From Acanthacorydalis orientalis (taxonomy: Eukaryota; Arthropoda; Insecta; Megaloptera; Corydalidae): a stretch of DNA of 64,000 nucleotides. Both the position numbers and the translations under genes were made by a program. The stretch is taken from NCBI GenBank assembly GCA_034766995.1, contig CM068315.1:7327185-7391184 (forward strand), written 5' to 3'. The number at the start of each line of letters is the position of its first letter. The first letter of the stretch is position 1. A model generated the notes under the pieces. It had not been told where the DNA came from, did no database searches, and saw only the letters and a program-made list of their open reading frames with translations. This document shows positions 12,161 to 24,489 of the stretch, piece by piece.

Positions 12161-12766
12161 TTTAGTTAGTCAGTACTGTTTTGTAATAAAATGTTATTCC
12201 TGACAGTTTTGATTTTTAGAAATAATATTTTCAATTTCATATATAATTTAAAATATTTTATACAGATTTGAAACTCTTTAATACTGAATTATTTTTTTCG
12301 TTAACCAGAATTTTAATAATTTGTGATATATATATATGTATATGTATGTACACATACACACATACATATATACTTGAGTGTGATTGTACTGTAAATATGC
12401 TTATAAATATTATGAATACTCTGTGTAATATTTCAGAAGATTTTGTGTTTTATTGAAATATATTTTCAATATGATTTCAAATACTATTTGAAATATGGTT
12501 TAAAATATTCAATCAAATATTAAACCCTGCAATTTCGAGACGTTCCCACTTCTTCTCTACTCAGTATTAAATGTAATGTAACACGTTTACATCCATTTAT
12601 TTCATCGATATATATTAGCACTATGTCCTATAATTTTTCTATTAGACTACCCTAGAATAATAAAACACGCAACGTGCACAAACCACCAATTAACTACCAC
12701 TGTATATATTCGTTTTTAACACTTCGCGCATGCTTGATGTATACTTAAATATCTATATATTTAGCC

Positions 12767-12768
<2 letters not shown>
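12161..12768. other. Anonymous AT-rich stretch
   Basis: Contains an interrupted TA/CATA run at 12327-12372 and no other recognisable feature. Confidence 0.5.

Positions 12769-12835
<67 letters not shown>
12769..12835. repeat. (TA)n microsatellite
   Basis: Pure TA, 67 bp. Confidence 0.97.
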
Positions 12836-12838
<3 letters not shown>

Positions 12839-12839
12839 A

Positions 12840-13275
12840 AAAATTTTTTGTTCAAGCGTAATTCCATGTCCATTAATTCGTCATCTTTGTTCATTTCATT
12901 AACGAAATCTCTGTAAGGCAATGTGCGCGAGCGAGAAGTACAACAAAATCTACCCCTACTCTGATCGTCTTCAATTAAATAAGCCGCGCACTCGGGGAAA
13001 ATTTAATTGGCTAAGTTGTACTATGACATGGAGTAGTCAACGAAATGTTCGTTAAAGGGAAATGTTATTTTCTTCTCTCGCTCATTTTCATTTTAGATGT
13101 CTGGCGAGCGGCCCCGTGGGGGAAAATTATAAAGTCTGTAGGTCATTAGGTCAGGGTCTTTTTTTAATGAATTCATAATATTTTACGGGGGTGTTTTCAA
13201 CAGCTGATTCGAATCGATATTGCGCGTCTGTTTGTTTCTGAATCAAGGCTTTTAAAGACCACGTGGTAATTATAG
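12840..13275. other. GC-elevated island, candidate regulatory DNA
   Basis: No ORF of 60 codons. Contains CpG-rich words (gtgcgcgagcgagaag, gcgagcggccccgtggggg), homeodomain-like TAATTG/AATTAAAT words near 12975-13015, and a perfect E-box palindrome ACCACGTGGT at 13258-13267. Array-free over 430 bp and unlike any repeat here. Enhancer is inference only. Confidence 0.3.
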
Positions 13276-13330
13276 TATTTGAATGAAATTGATAAATGTA
13301 TGTACACAATATATGTATATTCATTCAATT

Positions 13331-13332
<2 letters not shown>

Positions 13333-13377
<45 letters not shown>
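13333..13377. repeat. (TA)n microsatellite
   Basis: 45 bp. Confidence 0.97.
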
Positions 13378-13379
<2 letters not shown>

Positions 13380-13490
13380 TATACTTTTTTATTAGTTTAT
13401 TTTGAACCTGTTTTTAATTCACCTGTTCTGAGAATAATGCTCGTCACTATTTTTAAAGTATCTCTTTTTATATTTTCTCTTTATATTTAC

Positions 13491-13492
13491 AT

Positions 13493-13550
<58 letters not shown>
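13491..13550. repeat. (CA)n(TA)n compound followed by GTGTGT
   Basis: CA 13491-13507, TA to 13550, then ggtgtgtgta. Confidence 0.96.
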
Positions 13551-13552
<2 letters not shown>

Positions 13553-13841
13553 TGTGTGTATATGTTTTTATTTATAAAGAGTATTTTTTATTTTCTTTAA
13601 AATATTTATGACTGGTTAAAATGTATTAAGTGAACTTTTTTAGTTATTTGTTTCTTATACACTTGTGACTAGTATTTTATATAATTATATTATAAAATCC
13701 ATTTGATTATTATTAAAAAAATATAATTAATTATCGTTTCAATTCAAATATTCTTTTCTTCGACATATTAATTATTTTTTTAGTATAGTACAATATATGT
13801 AATAAATACTTTTTTTATTATATATATATATGTATATATAT

Positions 13842-14175
13842 CAGGGGTGGGCAACGTCTTGATAAGAACCATATATAATACTTTTCATATATCTTCGAAT
13901 GTTCTAGAGCCACAGAAAATATATTAAAATTGTATTTATAAATAATAAAAAAATACAACTATATAGTAGTCCTAATCACCAAAGCAGAATATGTTTAATA
14001 TCTACTCGTTGAAGACTTTGATTGTCTTTATTTTTGCAGACAATAGTTTAAAATCTAAGTACAGATTACTACTATAGATTATTAATTTAAAAGTTTAAGA
14101 GAATGGCAATGAAACCCAGTATTGTTTCAAGAGCCGCACAGAGCAGCTTTGCGAGCCGCAATTTGCCCACCGTTG
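13842..14175. mobile_element. hAT-superfamily MITE
   Basis: Begins CAGGGGTGGGCAAC and ends TTTGCCCACCGTTG, a terminal inverted repeat of the hAT CAGGGGTGGGCAA type with two mismatches. It is flanked on both sides by the same 8 bp, atatatat (13834-13841 and 14176-14183), the duplication length of hAT transposases, although in low-complexity DNA. The right end carries the GAGCCGCA..GCGAGCCGCAA words often seen beside such termini. 334 bp, no ORF, so non-autonomous. It sits inside a TA array. Confidence 0.82.
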
Positions 14176-14210
14176 ATATATATTTTCCCGCATTCTTAAA
14201 TTGATCTCTA

Positions 14211-14214
<4 letters not shown>

Positions 14215-14241
<27 letters not shown>
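14215..14241. repeat. (TA)n microsatellite
   Basis: 27 bp. Confidence 0.96.
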
Positions 14242-14974
<733 letters not shown>

Positions 14975-14989
14975 CATGTATATGTATAT

Positions 14990-15540
14990 TAGCGTAAATC
15001 AGATCAGCAATTTTGAAGGCAGCATTGTAAAAGACATCTTATTCTCAAGCACTATTTCCAATTATGGTCCATTCACAGTCAATATACGTATCTATTTGGA
15101 GTATACAGTAAACAGACCATATAAACCGCTACCCCATTATGTTATTACACACTTAAAACTGAATCTCTAGACCATTGTATGTGATGTATAAAACGTACAC
15201 GGAACATATCTGTTTTGACGTAAATCCTCCGCATACAACAAGAGTCATTCGGCTTCATTCTCATTGTAATGCACGTTCGTGTTCTATTGTTGTATGTAGA
15301 GAGCGATGGGATAATGCCGTGTGTATGTATGTATGTTCGTACCCGAAAGCTCGTTCCGTATTTAAGGCCCTTTTGTATCCGTACCGATTACCGATCAATT
15401 GTTATTGACAGATCGGATAATGCTACCGCGTCATCCATGTTACATTCAAGGGGTATTGACAGGTATTAAGTGAGGTTAGATTTACTGCTACCGATTTTGT
15501 AAAGTCACGAGGTTATTTTATGTATTTATTTTGTACTTTT
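14990..15540. other. GC-elevated island, function unknown
   Basis: Array-free 550 bp with clearly higher GC. Two overlapping plus-strand ORFs (77 and 66 codons, about 15175-15469) have no recognisable domain. Contains the near-direct repeat gtaccgatta/ttaccgatca at about 15382-15400 and CpG words. Possible non-coding transcript, isolated exon or regulatory DNA. Confidence 0.3.
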
Positions 15541-15585
15541 GCGACAGGTAAATGTTAATAATATATATGTTTGATATATGTATAC

Positions 15586-15588
<3 letters not shown>

Positions 15589-15661
<73 letters not shown>

Positions 15662-15673
15662 ATATGTATATAA
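15589..15673. repeat. (TA)n with TATG interruptions
   Basis: About 85 bp. Confidence 0.96.
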
Positions 15674-15798
15674 TATATACACTATATTCACATGTATGCA
15701 ATATATTATTACTACCGTAGATTATTAATAGGTGTAATTTTTACATGTCTTCCGGGAGATAATAAAGATGTTTAGTGGAGATTGGTTTAAATAAGTTC

Positions 15799-15802
<4 letters not shown>

Positions 15803-15885
<83 letters not shown>
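15803..15885. repeat. (TA)n microsatellite
   Basis: 83 bp. Confidence 0.97.
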
Positions 15886-15888
<3 letters not shown>

Positions 15889-16340
15889 GCATGTATAAGT
15901 GTGTGTATTAAAGATAGATTGTTCAACAATGAAGATTACAGAGTGGGTTTATTTATAACTGAAAAATATTTTTTTTAGTATAAATGATTATAAAAGGAAA
16001 AAAATAGATTCTAGTATTTGTATGTATTTGGTAGTAAATATTACAAAATTTGTTTTAATTTACTAGTTTTAATTTTCCGTGAAATCACATTACTTAAAAA
16101 GTATACAATTATTTTTAACAACCATAATTTTGAAAACAATCCCAACATACTAAAAGAAGTTAAAGAAGATAAACTTAATGCACCTTAACTAATAATTAAA
16201 GATTTTCCTGTTTTCATGTTAGTCACACTGTTAGTTTTTTTTTACATTTATATATTAATAATAAAGTACTTTGCTTTACATTTCCATTTCACATTCTTTT
16301 ACAAACGATTTAAGGTTAGTGAATATGAAAATAAAATAAC
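15886..16340. other. Anonymous AT-rich stretch
   Basis: Nothing recognised. Confidence 0.5.
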
Positions 16341-16344
16341 TAAG

Positions 16345-16630
16345 GAGATTTTCCTCCTCCTCACTGTACTTACCAACCCTTTAGCTCATTGTGCTCGCCC
16401 ACTTGTCAATTATAAGCATGTAACCGAATGAAACAATAAACATATTGTTTAAAACTCATTAATGTCTATATAATCATTCTCGTAAGTATATTGCAACGTG
16501 TTGTTATATATATACATACATATATATACATATTTATATATACATATTTATATATATATATATATATATAATGTTTATGTTAGTATGTTTATATAATCAT
16601 TATCGTAGATAGATTGCAACGTGTTATTTT
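16345..16630. repeat. Dispersed repeat R, copy 1 (with internal TA array)
   Basis: agctcattgtgctcgcccac, then tgtaaccgaatgaaa and tttaaaactcatta, match 55365-55455 in the same order. An internal interrupted TA array (16504-16571) is followed by tatgtt, as in the other copies. The words tatataatcatt..cgta followed by ttgcaacgtgtt occur twice (from 16468 and from 16589), a local duplication spanning the array. Class unknown. Confidence 0.6.
16504..16571. repeat. Interrupted (TA)n/(CATA)n array
   Basis: Inside repeat R copy 1. Confidence 0.93.
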
Positions 16631-16706
16631 TATATTTGAGGTAAACATATTTGGATATCATAGAATCTTTATCGTCATAGAATTTTTTGTGGGTAATTTT
16701 GATTTC

Positions 16707-16713
<7 letters not shown>

Positions 16714-16780
<67 letters not shown>
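16714..16780. repeat. (TA)n microsatellite
   Basis: 67 bp. Confidence 0.97.
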
Positions 16781-16784
<4 letters not shown>

Positions 16785-17625
16785 ATATGCAATAATAGTT
16801 GAAATGTAATAGATTTTTCAAAATTTACATTTGCTTATTTATGATTTAAAATTTATTATTTAAATTAGTGATGTCCACTTAACTGTTTTCAGACAGTGTC
16901 CGGACTTTGAAATAATTTTAGTAATCCATTACTAAAAATATTTTATTCAGAACTTGAGATATCACTAGAATTCTCATGCATTACAAAATTGTTTCAAATA
17001 TAAAAACGCAGAAATTCTAAACAAATTACTGTCAGTAATTGATTTCATTTTGAAATCTGTTAGGATGTTCGAGATTAAATAGTGTAGCGTAATACAAGTA
17101 CACGTTTTGTAATATTTGTTTATAAATTAGACTCTGTAATGATTATTTTAACAAGTGATTTGATCAATTTAATGAATTTCAACATAGTATAATGTTATAC
17201 AACATTCCTTAAATATGAATATTAAAAAAGAAATTTCAAGTATTGGTTGAAAAAGTGTGTATCGTAAATGAAGCAGAACGTTGATTGGTTTCGCTTAAAC
17301 TTTTACTGAAAGAAAAATATATAAACTAAAAAATTTTGAAACTCAAATAATTTGTGTCATATATTTGTGTTAGTATGTATATATTTTCAAGCAAGTAAAC
17401 TGTATCTCTTTTTATAACTGAATTCTTGATATACCAGGCATATTTGTTTTCCACATATTAATAAATGCACACAAAACGAAAAAATATAAATAATAAAAAA
17501 CAAATACATGTGAAAAAGAACAAATTTGTGATTGGTGGTATTCAGATATGGTCGGAAAATTCGGCTATATTTCAATAAATTTTCAGTATATTATACTCAC
17601 AATTGAGTAAATTATATTGAGTATA
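16781..17625. other. Anonymous AT-rich stretch
   Basis: No recognisable feature. A 62-codon minus ORF (17387-17575) has no family features. Confidence 0.5.
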
Positions 17626-17629
17626 TTAA

Positions 17630-17870
17630 TACTTTATCTACTGGGCGGTTTTGATATGAACCTGTGACCTGTTACCGGGGGCATTTTTATAAAATGGGAA
17701 AAAAACATTGATCGTTTTCTTCAAATTCTTGTGTATTTTGAAGTAATTTAGATATTGAAGTGAAAATTTAAGGACATATGTTTATTTCATATAGAACGCC
17801 AGTTGGCGTTCCCAGTAAATAACGCTAATTTTATTTAGGACGCCAATTGACATGCCCGGTCGTTAAAGTA
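17630..17870. mobile_element. piggyBac-like MITE, 241 bp
   Basis: Flanked by TTAA on both sides (17626-17629 and 17871-17874), the piggyBac target duplication. The left end TACTTTATCTACTGGGCGG and the reverse-complemented right end TACTTTAACGACCGGGCAT match at 12 of the first 16 bases. A near-perfect hairpin GAACGCCA-gt-TGGCGTTC lies at 17794-17811. No ORF. Confidence 0.55.
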
Positions 17871-18103
17871 TTAATATGCTGGTTAAGTGATACAAGATCT
17901 TCGGTTAGAGTACACATTGTTAGAAATGTTCGATAAAAAATATATCTCAGTAGTGAGGTTTCTTTTATTGATTTTTCGATATCATCTTTCGCCTTTTTTG
18001 AGGGATTTAGTTGGATGCATTAGTAAATTATTGATGTGGAAATTTAAATGTATGTTATTTATCACATTTTCATATTTTTTGTTATAAAACACACACACAA
18101 CAC
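17871..18103. other. Anonymous AT-rich stretch
   Basis: No element recognised. A 66-codon ORF here is unremarkable. Confidence 0.4.
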
Positions 18104-18223
<120 letters not shown>

Positions 18224-18452
18224 TTATAAATTGGATAATGTATGATTATAATTAAATGTATTTATCTCGTAGGATTATATTAGACAAATGAAATATACCA
18301 GCAATGAAAAGAAATTTATAATGATAATGATCAAAATATATCAATGGACCTTAACACCGATAATAATCTATCAATCAAATATTTTTAAAAGCATAGAAGT
18401 TTCGTAATAAAATATTTAGATATATAATTTTGTAAAATTTATTGTGCATATA

Positions 18453-18937
18453 TTTGATGTACATATACGTGTAAAGTGTTTTTTATAGAAAATTTATGGT
18501 TACGGAAAAATGGAATCGTTAAAATATCCTCTATTATTCTATAATTTTGCTTCATTTGTCTAATCCCATATCAAAAAAAATGATGGGTTTGAGTCAATGA
18601 AGTCTTAATGCATTTTCGGACCTCTTCCACTGTTTTAGCATGTTTTTCTGTCACAACACCTTCCTCCAAATCTGAACAAATGGTTCCTGCGACTTTGGCA
18701 GCATTTTTTTCAACTGGAATGCGAGAAGTATGCAATATCTAATACGTTGCTTTTTGAACGACATCGTTTTCACTACTATTTTATGAGGTTATAGGCAATT
18801 GCTTGGTCACTATATATAGCGTTTTTAAATGTTAAGATGGGCACTTCAAAATTCTAAATCGACGAAAAAAGATTTTACTTTAAAACCGTATTATGTTTGA
18901 TTCACTGTAAATGCACCGAATTAATTTTTACACCTAA
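18453..18937 (-). mobile_element. mar-E mariner deletion derivative, copy 1
   Basis: The right end, reverse-complemented, starts TTAGGTGTAAAAATTAATTC, the same end found at 20060 and, diverged, at 47467. The left end is diverged (tttgatgtacatatacgtg, directly after TA). Total 485 bp, against about 1.3 kb for a complete mariner. Only the first 60 or so codons of a transposase remain, joined to a 3' untranslated segment. The copy at 46884-47467 has the same internal junction, so both descend from one deleted element. Confidence 0.7.
18590..18764 (-). pseudogene. N-terminal mariner transposase remnant (mar-E)
   Basis: From the ATG at 18764 the minus strand encodes MSFKKQRIRYCILLAFQLKK, followed by NAAKVAGTICSDLEEGVVTEK. 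This is the characteristic start of the mariner DNA-binding domain (first helix-turn-helix with the LAFQLKKNAAE-type motif). One frameshift is needed in an A-run near 18705. The second HTH and the whole catalytic domain are absent. It could at most have encoded half of a DNA-binding domain. Confidence 0.7.
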
Positions 18938-19066
18938 TGTATATAAAATAGTAATTAATTTTCATTTAATTTCATATGGAAGGATACTGAAAATTAAAAT
19001 GTAATTGATCTTTATAAATCAGTAGGTATATATTATTATTCTTAAAAATTTCTTAATCGTTTTCTG

Positions 19067-19068
<2 letters not shown>

Positions 19069-19132
<64 letters not shown>
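19069..19132. repeat. (TA)n microsatellite
   Basis: 64 bp. Confidence 0.97.
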
Positions 19133-19139
<7 letters not shown>

Positions 19140-19364
19140 TAGTTCAACATGTAGATAGCATAAAAATTAAGAAAAGCCATTAATATAATTTATTACTTGA
19201 CATGTGTGACATTCATTTCCTCTACGGGTAATAATTTTGTGTCTTTCAAAACAAGCAGTGTATAAACATTTATTTTTAACGACACGTTACCCTAAAAAAG
19301 TTGTTTGTTATATATGCGAACTACTGGTTCTTTTAAATATTAATTATAGTATACATATATATCA

Positions 19365-19368
<4 letters not shown>

Positions 19369-19407
<39 letters not shown>
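19369..19407. repeat. (TA)n microsatellite
   Basis: 39 bp. Confidence 0.96.
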
Positions 19408-19409
<2 letters not shown>

Positions 19410-19654
19410 ACTATGTGTATGAATTTGTATTAATGTTGAGACATTTAAGTTCATGTTATTGTTTTTGAACAAGATTTAGAACAAATATTTGGCATATTTG
19501 CTAATATGGTTGTTTAAAATTAATTATTATACGAATACTCAATGGCACTAAATTATAACAGACTTTTGTTTTTACATTTTTTTATATTGACAGTGATATT
19601 AATATTTTATGTATTCATACTAATGTTCACGTGGATATTTTTTTAATTTATCTA

Positions 19655-19760
19655 TATGGATCGAGAATGAATTTTTCAACTCTTTAAATGACATAATCGT
19701 ACAAATGTACAAAAGCAACAATCAAAAATTACCAATAATCATTTAATATAATTTTTATTA
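19655..19760. repeat. FB1-related repeat (weak)
   Basis: Order of words aaatgacataatcgt, aaaagcaacaatcaaaaatt and ccaataatcatttaa parallels 20296-20362. A direct-orientation relative 640 bp away. Confidence 0.35.
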
Positions 19761-20059
19761 GGAAAATTTTTTTTCTTTAAAAGAAGATTTTCACTATTAT
19801 CGAAAAGTATGAAATTTATATAAACATTTTTATAGTTTTTGTAATTAATATTCTATATAATTTTTCATATCACTATTATTATTATTACTTTAGTTTCTAA
19901 TGACAATACTAAAATGTAAATAAAACATTATTTGAAAAGTTTGATAACGGGCTGTAAAATAATTCAAACATAAATTACTAATCACAAATTAATGTTAGTG
20001 TAGCATAAAAATACAAGTTAATAATATTTAAAACATTGTTCTGGCAATTACAAGAACTA

Positions 20060-20235
20060 TTAGGTGTAAAAATTAATTCGATGCTTTTAAATCTAATCAA
20101 TCATAACTCTTCTTAAATTAAAATATTTTCTCATCGTTTTACGATTTTTAGGTTCCAACCTTAACATTTAAAACACTATATATCTTGACCAAGCAGTTAG
20201 CATAACCTCACAAAATAGTAGTGAATACAATTGTC
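20060..20235 (+). mobile_element. mar-E mariner 5' end, copy 2 (truncated)
   Basis: Starts TTAGGTGTAAAAATTAATTC directly after TA (20058-20059). It matches the 5' untranslated region of copy 1 (reverse complement of about 18775-18937) up to aaaatagtagtgaa, just before the transposase start. No coding sequence follows. The 3' part is lost. Confidence 0.65.
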
Positions 20236-20284
20236 TCATATTAAAGAAAGATTAGAAAAATCTCTATATGGAAGGATTTTCTCT

Positions 20285-20400
20285 ATCCTTTCGCTTTAAA
20301 AATGATGGAGTCGCTACGAAATATGCATAAACAACAATTAAAAATAATCAATAATGATTTATTAATTTTTTTGACTAAATTTTTATGGTTTTCGAAGAAA
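20285..20400. repeat. FB1 repeat copy (right-arm type)
   Basis: aaaatgatggagtcgctacg and aataatcaataatgatttat match 30800-30880 in order. Confidence 0.45.
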
Positions 20401-20755
20401 AAAAATAATTATTTGTACTAGTGAATTAAATCACGGAATCAGAACTGAATTGTGATTTAATATTTGTGATTTCGTTATTAAGCACGCAGAAAAATTTTAT
20501 CTTTGATGCCTTTATATTTGTGATCAAAAGTTTTATTGGCTTATTTTTTCATTTATTACATTTCGTTTGAGACATATTGTTTTTGTGATATTTATTTTTA
20601 TTTATGATACTTAAGATAAAGTAAATTATTTATTGATCAATTTGTGTTTAGTCTAAATTTTGATAAGGTATTTTTTGACTTTTCTAAATTTCTCTGAATA
20701 ATTTTTCAACAACCATCTTTGTATTATTACTCTGTATTATGTATGTGTGTGAATA
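20401..20755. other. Anonymous AT-rich stretch
   Basis: Nothing recognised. Confidence 0.5.
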
Positions 20756-20820
20756 CATACACACACACACACATATATATATATATATGTGTGTGTGTAT
20801 GTGTGTAGTGTGTGTGTGTC
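20756..20820. repeat. (CA)n(TA)n(TG)n self-complementary array
   Basis: CA run, 22 bp TA, then TG run with one interruption. It can fold on itself as a long hairpin. Confidence 0.95.
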
Positions 20821-20939
20821 GTTGTATATACTTTAATGCATATAATTTAAAATATTATCAGATCATTTGATCATAAATAGAAAATCTACTGAAAGATGAC
20901 ATTTTTTAATGATACCTTATTCAATGTAGATACTTCTTT

Positions 20940-20961
20940 TATAATAATAATAATAATAATT
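20940..20961. repeat. (TAA)n microsatellite
   Basis: Seven trinucleotide units. Confidence 0.95.
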
Positions 20962-21047
20962 TATTTAACGTGGCATCTTAACAGTATCCGTGATAGCTTG
21001 AAGCGAAATTCATCTAATTTCGGCATAATATTAGTTTCATGTCTTGT

Positions 21048-21072
21048 ATATATATATATATATATATATATA
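21048..21072. repeat. (TA)n microsatellite
   Basis: 25 bp. Confidence 0.96.
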
Positions 21073-21079
21073 GAAGAGA

Positions 21080-21953
21080 AGATGAGAAAAAAATCCACCA
21101 TGTATGTATAATATTATTTGTCGATGTACTGTGATCACCGATATACCATTTCGACACCTCACTGCCGATTTCGTGATTGCCTGTAGCGATCTTATAACTA
21201 ATTTGTACATAATATGGTCCGATATACAGTTTTATTGACCGTATTAGTTCTATCACACATGCACCACAAGTACAGATGTATCAAAAATCGAGTACATGAT
21301 TAGAACAAGTCTTTTATCGATATTTTATACAATTTTTTCTAATAAATTTATTGTGAAATCTAATAATTCCTTTTTTTATCGAGGTGTCGTGAGCAATCAC
21401 GACATAGATTGTGCAAAAATAGCGCTTTAATACTCTCAGAGATACTTTTACGTACACACTATCAATATCAGAATCAAATATTTTATGAATACAGTATTTT
21501 TATTTTCTATACAACACACTTACAGACACGGTAATCGAGTCGAGTTCATGTACTTTAATATCAATGCGATAGAATCAGATTATCTTCAGGATATGAAGAG
21601 TCGGCATTTTATCGATCCACATATATAATTCTTGCTTTATAAGAAACTCATTTACACCTAAGGAGTTAATTTATAAGCTTGTTTCTCCACCAAGACGATA
21701 AGATTTTATAGAAACTACTTATCATCACAAAACGTAAAAAACTGAATTCACACTACCACTTATTCTTGATATTGATGATCACTATTTGTAAAAATTATTA
21801 CGTGCTTTTACAGATTTTAATCAATTCGCCTCTATAGATAATTTATTGAAGGACGTTAGGTAAAATTCGCAACGTTTTGAGATTGAAAATATAAGTTGAA
21901 TATAAATAGGAAAATAATAAAGCAACGTAATTTGAAATTATTTTATATTTCTG

Positions 21954-21958
<5 letters not shown>
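21080..21958. other. Moderate-GC anonymous stretch
   Basis: Less AT-rich than its flanks. Contains a hairpin GTCGTGA-gcaa-TCACGAC at 21386-21403 and the related words cgacacctc (about 21152) and cgtgattgc (about 21171) in opposite orientation, possibly remnants of an inverted-repeat element. No coding sequence recognised. Confidence 0.35.

Positions 21959-22018
<60 letters not shown>
21959..22018. repeat. (TA)n microsatellite
   Basis: 60 bp. Confidence 0.97.
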
Positions 22019-22021
<3 letters not shown>

Positions 22022-22370
22022 TCCTGCGTTGTATTTGCTCCCAAACCTCAAAAAATTGTTTGCTGGCAAGTCATTTTCTTCAAATGTAAGAAAATGAAAA
22101 ATTTGATGACGATAATACACCTTTATTTACAGCTAATTGAAAGCAGTAGGGAACAGCTATTTCTAAGAAATTTCGGGATGGAATAATGACACTGGATCAT
22201 CAATAGTCAAAGTGTATTGAATTTCAATGAGATTTTATTGAAATAAAAATTCATTCCAAAAAAAACACAGTTTTTCATTATCACGTCGAGAATTTTTCAA
22301 ATTTCTCTTATAATAATTATACATAAGTTGTATATTTCTTTATTACCAACAAAATATGAATAATAGTTTT
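22019..22370. other. Anonymous AT-rich stretch
   Basis: A 96-codon ORF through here owes half its length to the adjoining TA array. No family features in the rest. Confidence 0.4.
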
Positions 22371-22374
22371 TTTT

Positions 22375-22477
22375 ACATTTACCAGATGCTCTGCCCCCTG
22401 CTCACTATGCTCGAAGACCCCCGGGAGTCTCTATCCTCGTTTTTCTCGAATCGTATATATTCGTTCAACATTATCGT

Positions 22478-22550
<73 letters not shown>

Positions 22551-22575
22551 TAGTGTGTGTGTGTATAATTATTCT
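22375..22575. repeat. Dispersed repeat R, copy 2 (with internal TA array)
   Basis: gctcactatgctcg followed by acccccgg matches gttcgctatgctcgtcaacccccagg at 55340. As in copies 1 and 3, a TA array (22481-22544) ending tatgttagtgtgtgtg follows about 80 bp later. Confidence 0.5.
22481..22544. repeat. (TA)n microsatellite
   Basis: 64 bp. Confidence 0.97.
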
Positions 22576-22769
22576 TGCAGATATATTTCATCGTTAAATG
22601 CTAATGAGTTTGTCCTCTCGCAGATATGTTGCAACATAGTTGTTTTATAAAGTCGCACATCAGTGTCATAATTCTTCGTGAAAATTTCATTTAACTTGGG
22701 GTGTTATTGTTAATATTAATTTAATAGAAAACCTCTACACATTTTTTGAAATTTTTAGGAACTTTTTTA

Positions 22770-22791
22770 ATATATATATATATATATATAA
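22770..22791. repeat. (TA)n microsatellite
   Basis: 22 bp. Confidence 0.95.
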
Positions 22792-22866
22792 TTTCATAAA
22801 AGAACAATCAATTAGAGGCAAGAAGTTTTCATTATATTGGTAATTGTTGAATATTTGATAATTGTT

Positions 22867-22940
22867 GAAAAATGAGTTATTTCTTTTATAAAAAAAATAA
22901 AAAATATTAAATTTAATATAAAAGAAATAACTAATTTTTC
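22867..22940. repeat. 24-bp inverted repeat
   Basis: Left arm 22867-22890 and right arm 22917-22940 pair at 23 of 24 positions (gaaaaatgagttatttcttt against aaagaaataactaatttttc at their outer ends). The loop is 26 nt of A/T. Confidence 0.8.
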
Positions 22941-23382
22941 TGTTTGAAGTATTATTTTAAAAATACATTTTATTTAAAAATATATGCGTTTACAATCCTT
23001 AATATATTTACTATCAAATCTTGAAATTTTAAAAAATAGTTACCATTGATTATCCAATGCAGTCAAACATAATTTAAGTAATGTTCGAAATATTCAAATC
23101 TCTCTGTAATAAAATGTTCATATAACATTTAAACACTGAGACCGTAAATTTTGTTGATAGTTTATGCACTTAAAGTCCTAAAAAATAAACACGTTGTTTA
23201 GAAAATCAATTTTCTCAAAATAAACATACATTTCTTCACGTTCAATTCTGAATTTTATGTTTTACGTTTTATAGCTTTTTACTGTTGATAGCGTACATTC
23301 TCTTCATTTGAACTCTCAACACTCACTTTCTCAAAAATATTAATTTATTCAAGGATTTTGTACTAAAAATATTCTACTTTAT

Positions 23383-23429
<47 letters not shown>

Positions 23430-24235
23430 TAATTTATAATATAAAGATTTCAAATTATAATACGTGGCTAAATTATTAACTGCAAGTAAATTGTATTTTA
23501 AATTGAAAATTCATTGACGTATAAAAAAATTATAACAGCTCAATTCATAAACATTATTCTGTTTAATATTCATATATAAATTACTTGATGCTATCTAGAA
23601 ATTTATTACTATTTAAAATTAAATTATTTGAAGACTTTATAATGATAAATTCATTTTTTTCCTTGATTAAATTTATATTAATAATAATGTTGTAAAAATA
23701 CATTAACATATATCTGAGAGAGAAAAATCTAAGTAATTGATTTATTTTTAATAGGCTAAAAATATTAATTTTTAAATTAAGTCATTATAATGTAATTTTT
23801 TATGGATAAGAATTATGTTTTATTATAAACATTAAGTAATTAAAAGTAACCATACATTTTTTCTTTATCGACTTTTGCTTTAATTCGTGCGGTTTGAAAC
23901 AGTTAAATTTCTTTTCAATTACAATAATGGTTGTTAATTACGTGTACTATATTCAATATTTAAATTAAGGTTTTTTTTTTATTACATTTTTCGAAGAATG
24001 TAATTTTGAATATGAAACTTGAAAAAAGAGTATTAATTATTATAATTTTTGAACGGTAATTGTCTATAACATCATTATACATTTACAGTTTAATTAAAAA
24101 GTCAATCTGGTTTCACATCCTTGTTTCCATCTGACAACAAAGTAAAATAGAATTTAAAATTTATTCACAAATGTTCTACAAATGTTTTCTTGTTAATTTA
24201 TATGAACAGATGTATTAATTTTTTTCCTTGTATTT

Positions 24236-24238
<3 letters not shown>
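22941..24238. other. Anonymous AT-rich stretch
   Basis: One TA array (23391-23426). No element or coding sequence recognised in the rest. Confidence 0.5.
23391..23426. repeat. (TA)n microsatellite
   Basis: 36 bp. Confidence 0.96.
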
Positions 24239-24318
<80 letters not shown>

Positions 24319-24408
24319 GTATATAAATATATATATATATATGTATATGTATATATATATATTTATATACATATACATATATATATATATATATATATGT
24401 ATATAATG

Positions 24409-24456
<48 letters not shown>

Positions 24457-24457
24457 T

Positions 24458-24488
<31 letters not shown>

Positions 24489-24489
24489 C

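Larger units (their letters stand above)
18938..19654. other. Anonymous AT-rich stretch with two arrays
   Basis: TA arrays at 19069-19132 and 19369-19407; otherwise nothing recognised. Confidence 0.5.

Noticed and set aside
13842..14175. Assigning the hAT MITE to the SPIN (Space Invaders) group
   Set aside because: The ends are of the general CAGGGGTGGGCAA type shared by many hAT elements; nothing specific to SPIN can be seen.
20756..20820. Self-complementary (CA)n(TA)n(TG)n array as an origin or regulatory hairpin
   Set aside because: Such compounds occur many times in the window and are explained by microsatellite slippage; nothing singles this one out.
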